In this document: in pieces, positions 62,786 to 64,000 of the stretch | Numbering within the stretch: position 1 is the stretch's first letter | How the letters are laid out: each line of letters starts with the position of its first letter | Translations under genes and position numbers: made by a program | Assembly: GCA_963833235.1 (NCBI GenBank) | Contig: CAWHXG010000002.1 | Coordinates: 186,001 to 250,000 of the forward strand | From: CAWHXG01 sp963833235 | Lineage (GTDB): Bacteria; Pseudomonadota; Alphaproteobacteria; Rhodobacterales; Rhodobacteraceae | Length of the DNA stretch: 64,000 bases | Direction of reading: 5' to 3' | The notes under the pieces: model-generated | What the model was told of the DNA's origin: nothing | Database searches by the model: none | What the model saw: only the letters and a program-made list of their open reading frames with translations

Positions 62786-63961
62786 ATGACCGACGTCGTA
62801 ATCGCATCCGCAGGCCGCACGGCGGTCGGCAGCTTCCTCGGCGCCTTCGCCAATACCCCCGCCCACGACCTTGGCGCCGCCATGCTGGAGGCGGTCGTGG
62901 AACGCGCCGGCATCGACAAGTCCGAGGTGTCGGAGACGATCCTCGGCCAGGTCCTCACCGCCGCCCAGGGCCAGAACCCCGCGCGCCAGGCCCATATCAA
63001 CGCCGGCCTCCCGCAGGAGAGCGCCGCCTGGAGCATCAACCAGGTCTGCGGCTCGGGCCTGCGGGCGGTGGCGCTCGGCGCGCAGCACATCATGCTGGGC
63101 GACGCCGCGATCATCGCCGCCGGCGGGCAGGAGAACATGTCGATGGCGCCGCACGCCGCGAATATCCGGCTGGGCCAGAAGATGGGCGACCTGACCTATA
63201 TCGACACGATGATCCGCGACGGCCTCTGGGATGCATTCAACGGCTACCACATGGGCCAGACCGCCGAGAACGTCGCCGAGAAGTTCCAGATCAGCCGCGA
63301 CCAGCAGGACGAGTTCGCCGTGGCCAGCCAGAACAAGGCCGAGGCCGCCCAGAAGGCCGGCCGCTTCGATGACGAGGTGATCCCCTTCACCGTCAAGTCC
63401 CGCAAGGGCGACATCACCGTCGACAAGGACGAGTACATCCGCCACGGCGCCAACATGGACGCGATGTCGAAGCTGCGCCCGGCCTTCGCCAAGGACGGAT
63501 CCGTCACGGCGGGCAATGCCAGCGGGCTCAACGACGGCGCGGCGGGTTTCATCCTGATGAAGGCCGACGAGGCGGAGCGCCGGGGGATCGAGCCGCTGGC
63601 GCGGATCGCCAGCTACGCCACCGCCGGGCTCGACCCCGCGATCATGGGCGTCGGCCCGATCTATGCCAGCCGCAAGGCGCTGGAGAAGGCCGGCTGGAAG
63701 GTGGGAGACCTCGACCTGGTGGAGGCCAACGAGGCCTTCGCGGCGCAGGCCTGCGCGGTCAACAAGGACATGGGCTGGGACCCCGAGATCGTTAACGTCA
63801 ACGGCGGCGCCATCGCCATCGGCCATCCCATCGGCGCCTCGGGCGCCCGGGTGCTGAACACCCTGCTCTTCGAGATGAAGCGGCGCGGCGCCAAGAAGGG
63901 CCTCGCGACGCTCTGCATCGGCGGCGGCATGGGCGTGGCGCTCTGCGTCGAGCGGCCCTGA
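62786..63961 (+). CDS. phaA: Acetyl-CoA C-acetyltransferase (beta-ketothiolase)
   Basis: This thiolase condenses two acetyl-CoA to acetoacetyl-CoA, the first step of polyhydroxybutyrate synthesis and of the ethylmalonyl-CoA pathway. The 391-residue protein has the nucleophilic Cys in NQVCGSGLRAVALG, the His in NGGAIAIGHPIGASGAR and the final Cys in LCIGGGMGVALC. The start at 62786 gives MTDVVIASAGRTAVG. phaB would be expected just past the window. Confidence 0.96.
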   Translation: MTDVVIASAGRTAVGSFLGAFANTPAHDLGAAMLEAVVERAGIDKSEVSETILGQVLTAAQGQNPARQAHINAGLPQESAAWSINQVCGSGLRAVALGAQHIMLGDAAIIAAGGQENMSMAPHAANIRLGQKMGDLTYIDTMIRDGLWDAFNGYHMGQTAENVAEKFQISRDQQDEFAVASQNKAEAAQKAGRFDDEVIPFTVKSRKGDITVDKDEYIRHGANMDAMSKLRPAFAKDGSVTAGNASGLNDGAAGFILMKADEAERRGIEPLARIASYATAGLDPAIMGVGPIYASRKALEKAGWKVGDLDLVEANEAFAAQACAVNKDMGWDPEIVNVNGGAIAIGHPIGASGARVLNTLLFEMKRRGAKKGLATLCIGGGMGVALCVERP

Positions 63962-64000
63962 CCGAAGCTAGCCGGCGCGCGGCATCCCCGCGCCGGCCCT

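Overview
The window is a compact, high-GC stretch of alphaproteobacterial chromosome. Gene families and gene order point to a member of the Rhodobacterales (Rhodobacter/Roseobacter/Paracoccus-like). Markers for this are the divergent pckA versus chvI-chvG-hprK-EIIA-HPr block, the rpoZ-rsh-DUF2062-pdxJ-acpS-lepB-rnc-era-DUF1491-recO string, the TIGR02302-lysA...argH/tlpA block, and three ethylmalonyl-CoA pathway genes (mcd, mcl1, phaA). I see no insertion sequence, prophage, CRISPR array, rRNA or replication origin. The species cannot be fixed from the sequence alone.

Layout. 0-5 kb: secE, a YHS protein, tRNA-Trp, a CDF metal transporter, a VOC protein, tuf and a lipoprotein. 5-13 kb: a cytochrome P450, a DUF898/M48 protease pair, parC, an SH3 protein and a cobalamin adenosyltransferase. 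13-17 kb: etfB-etfA-hbd (electron transfer and acyl-CoA oxidation) and an acyltransferase. 17-22 kb: the regulatory PTS/ChvIG block and pckA. 22-25 kb: TauE, a heavily frameshifted methylsuccinyl-CoA dehydrogenase and a META-domain protein. 25-36 kb: the housekeeping string from recO to rpoZ, with a degenerate signal-peptidase paralogue fused to DUF805. 36-45 kb: NYN and YqaA proteins, ispH, rnhA, fmt-def, a C-S lyase, cobM, broken dat and NUDIX genes, a GNAT protein and a small DMT protein. 45-50 kb: a 58-bp tandem array, dgcA-dgcN (D-glutamate), duplicated intergenic DNA and mcl1. 50-58 kb: an XRE module divergent from accA, plsC, a repeat-rich zinc-ribbon gene and TIGR02302. 58-64 kb: lysA, small lipoproteins, argH/tlpA and phaA.

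Function. Central carbon themes dominate: acetyl-CoA assimilation (phaA, mcd, mcl1, with etfBA as electron acceptor), fatty-acid synthesis entry (accA), gluconeogenesis (pckA) and the carbon/envelope-linked ChvI-PTS circuit. Most other genes are housekeeping.

Caveats. Several conserved genes carry single-base indels (secE, etfA, mcd, dat, NUDIX, the 30.4-kb hypothetical gene and the zinc-ribbon gene). Protein similarity continues cleanly across the breaks. In mcd all twelve are insertions and in the NUDIX gene all are deletions. I therefore think many are sequencing errors rather than natural decay. The most interesting features that look real are the catalytically dead signal-peptidase/DUF805 fusion beside lepB, the ChvG-position histidine kinase with no ATPase domain, the CGTACG array before hbd, the divergent XRE/accA promoter region, and several repeat families.
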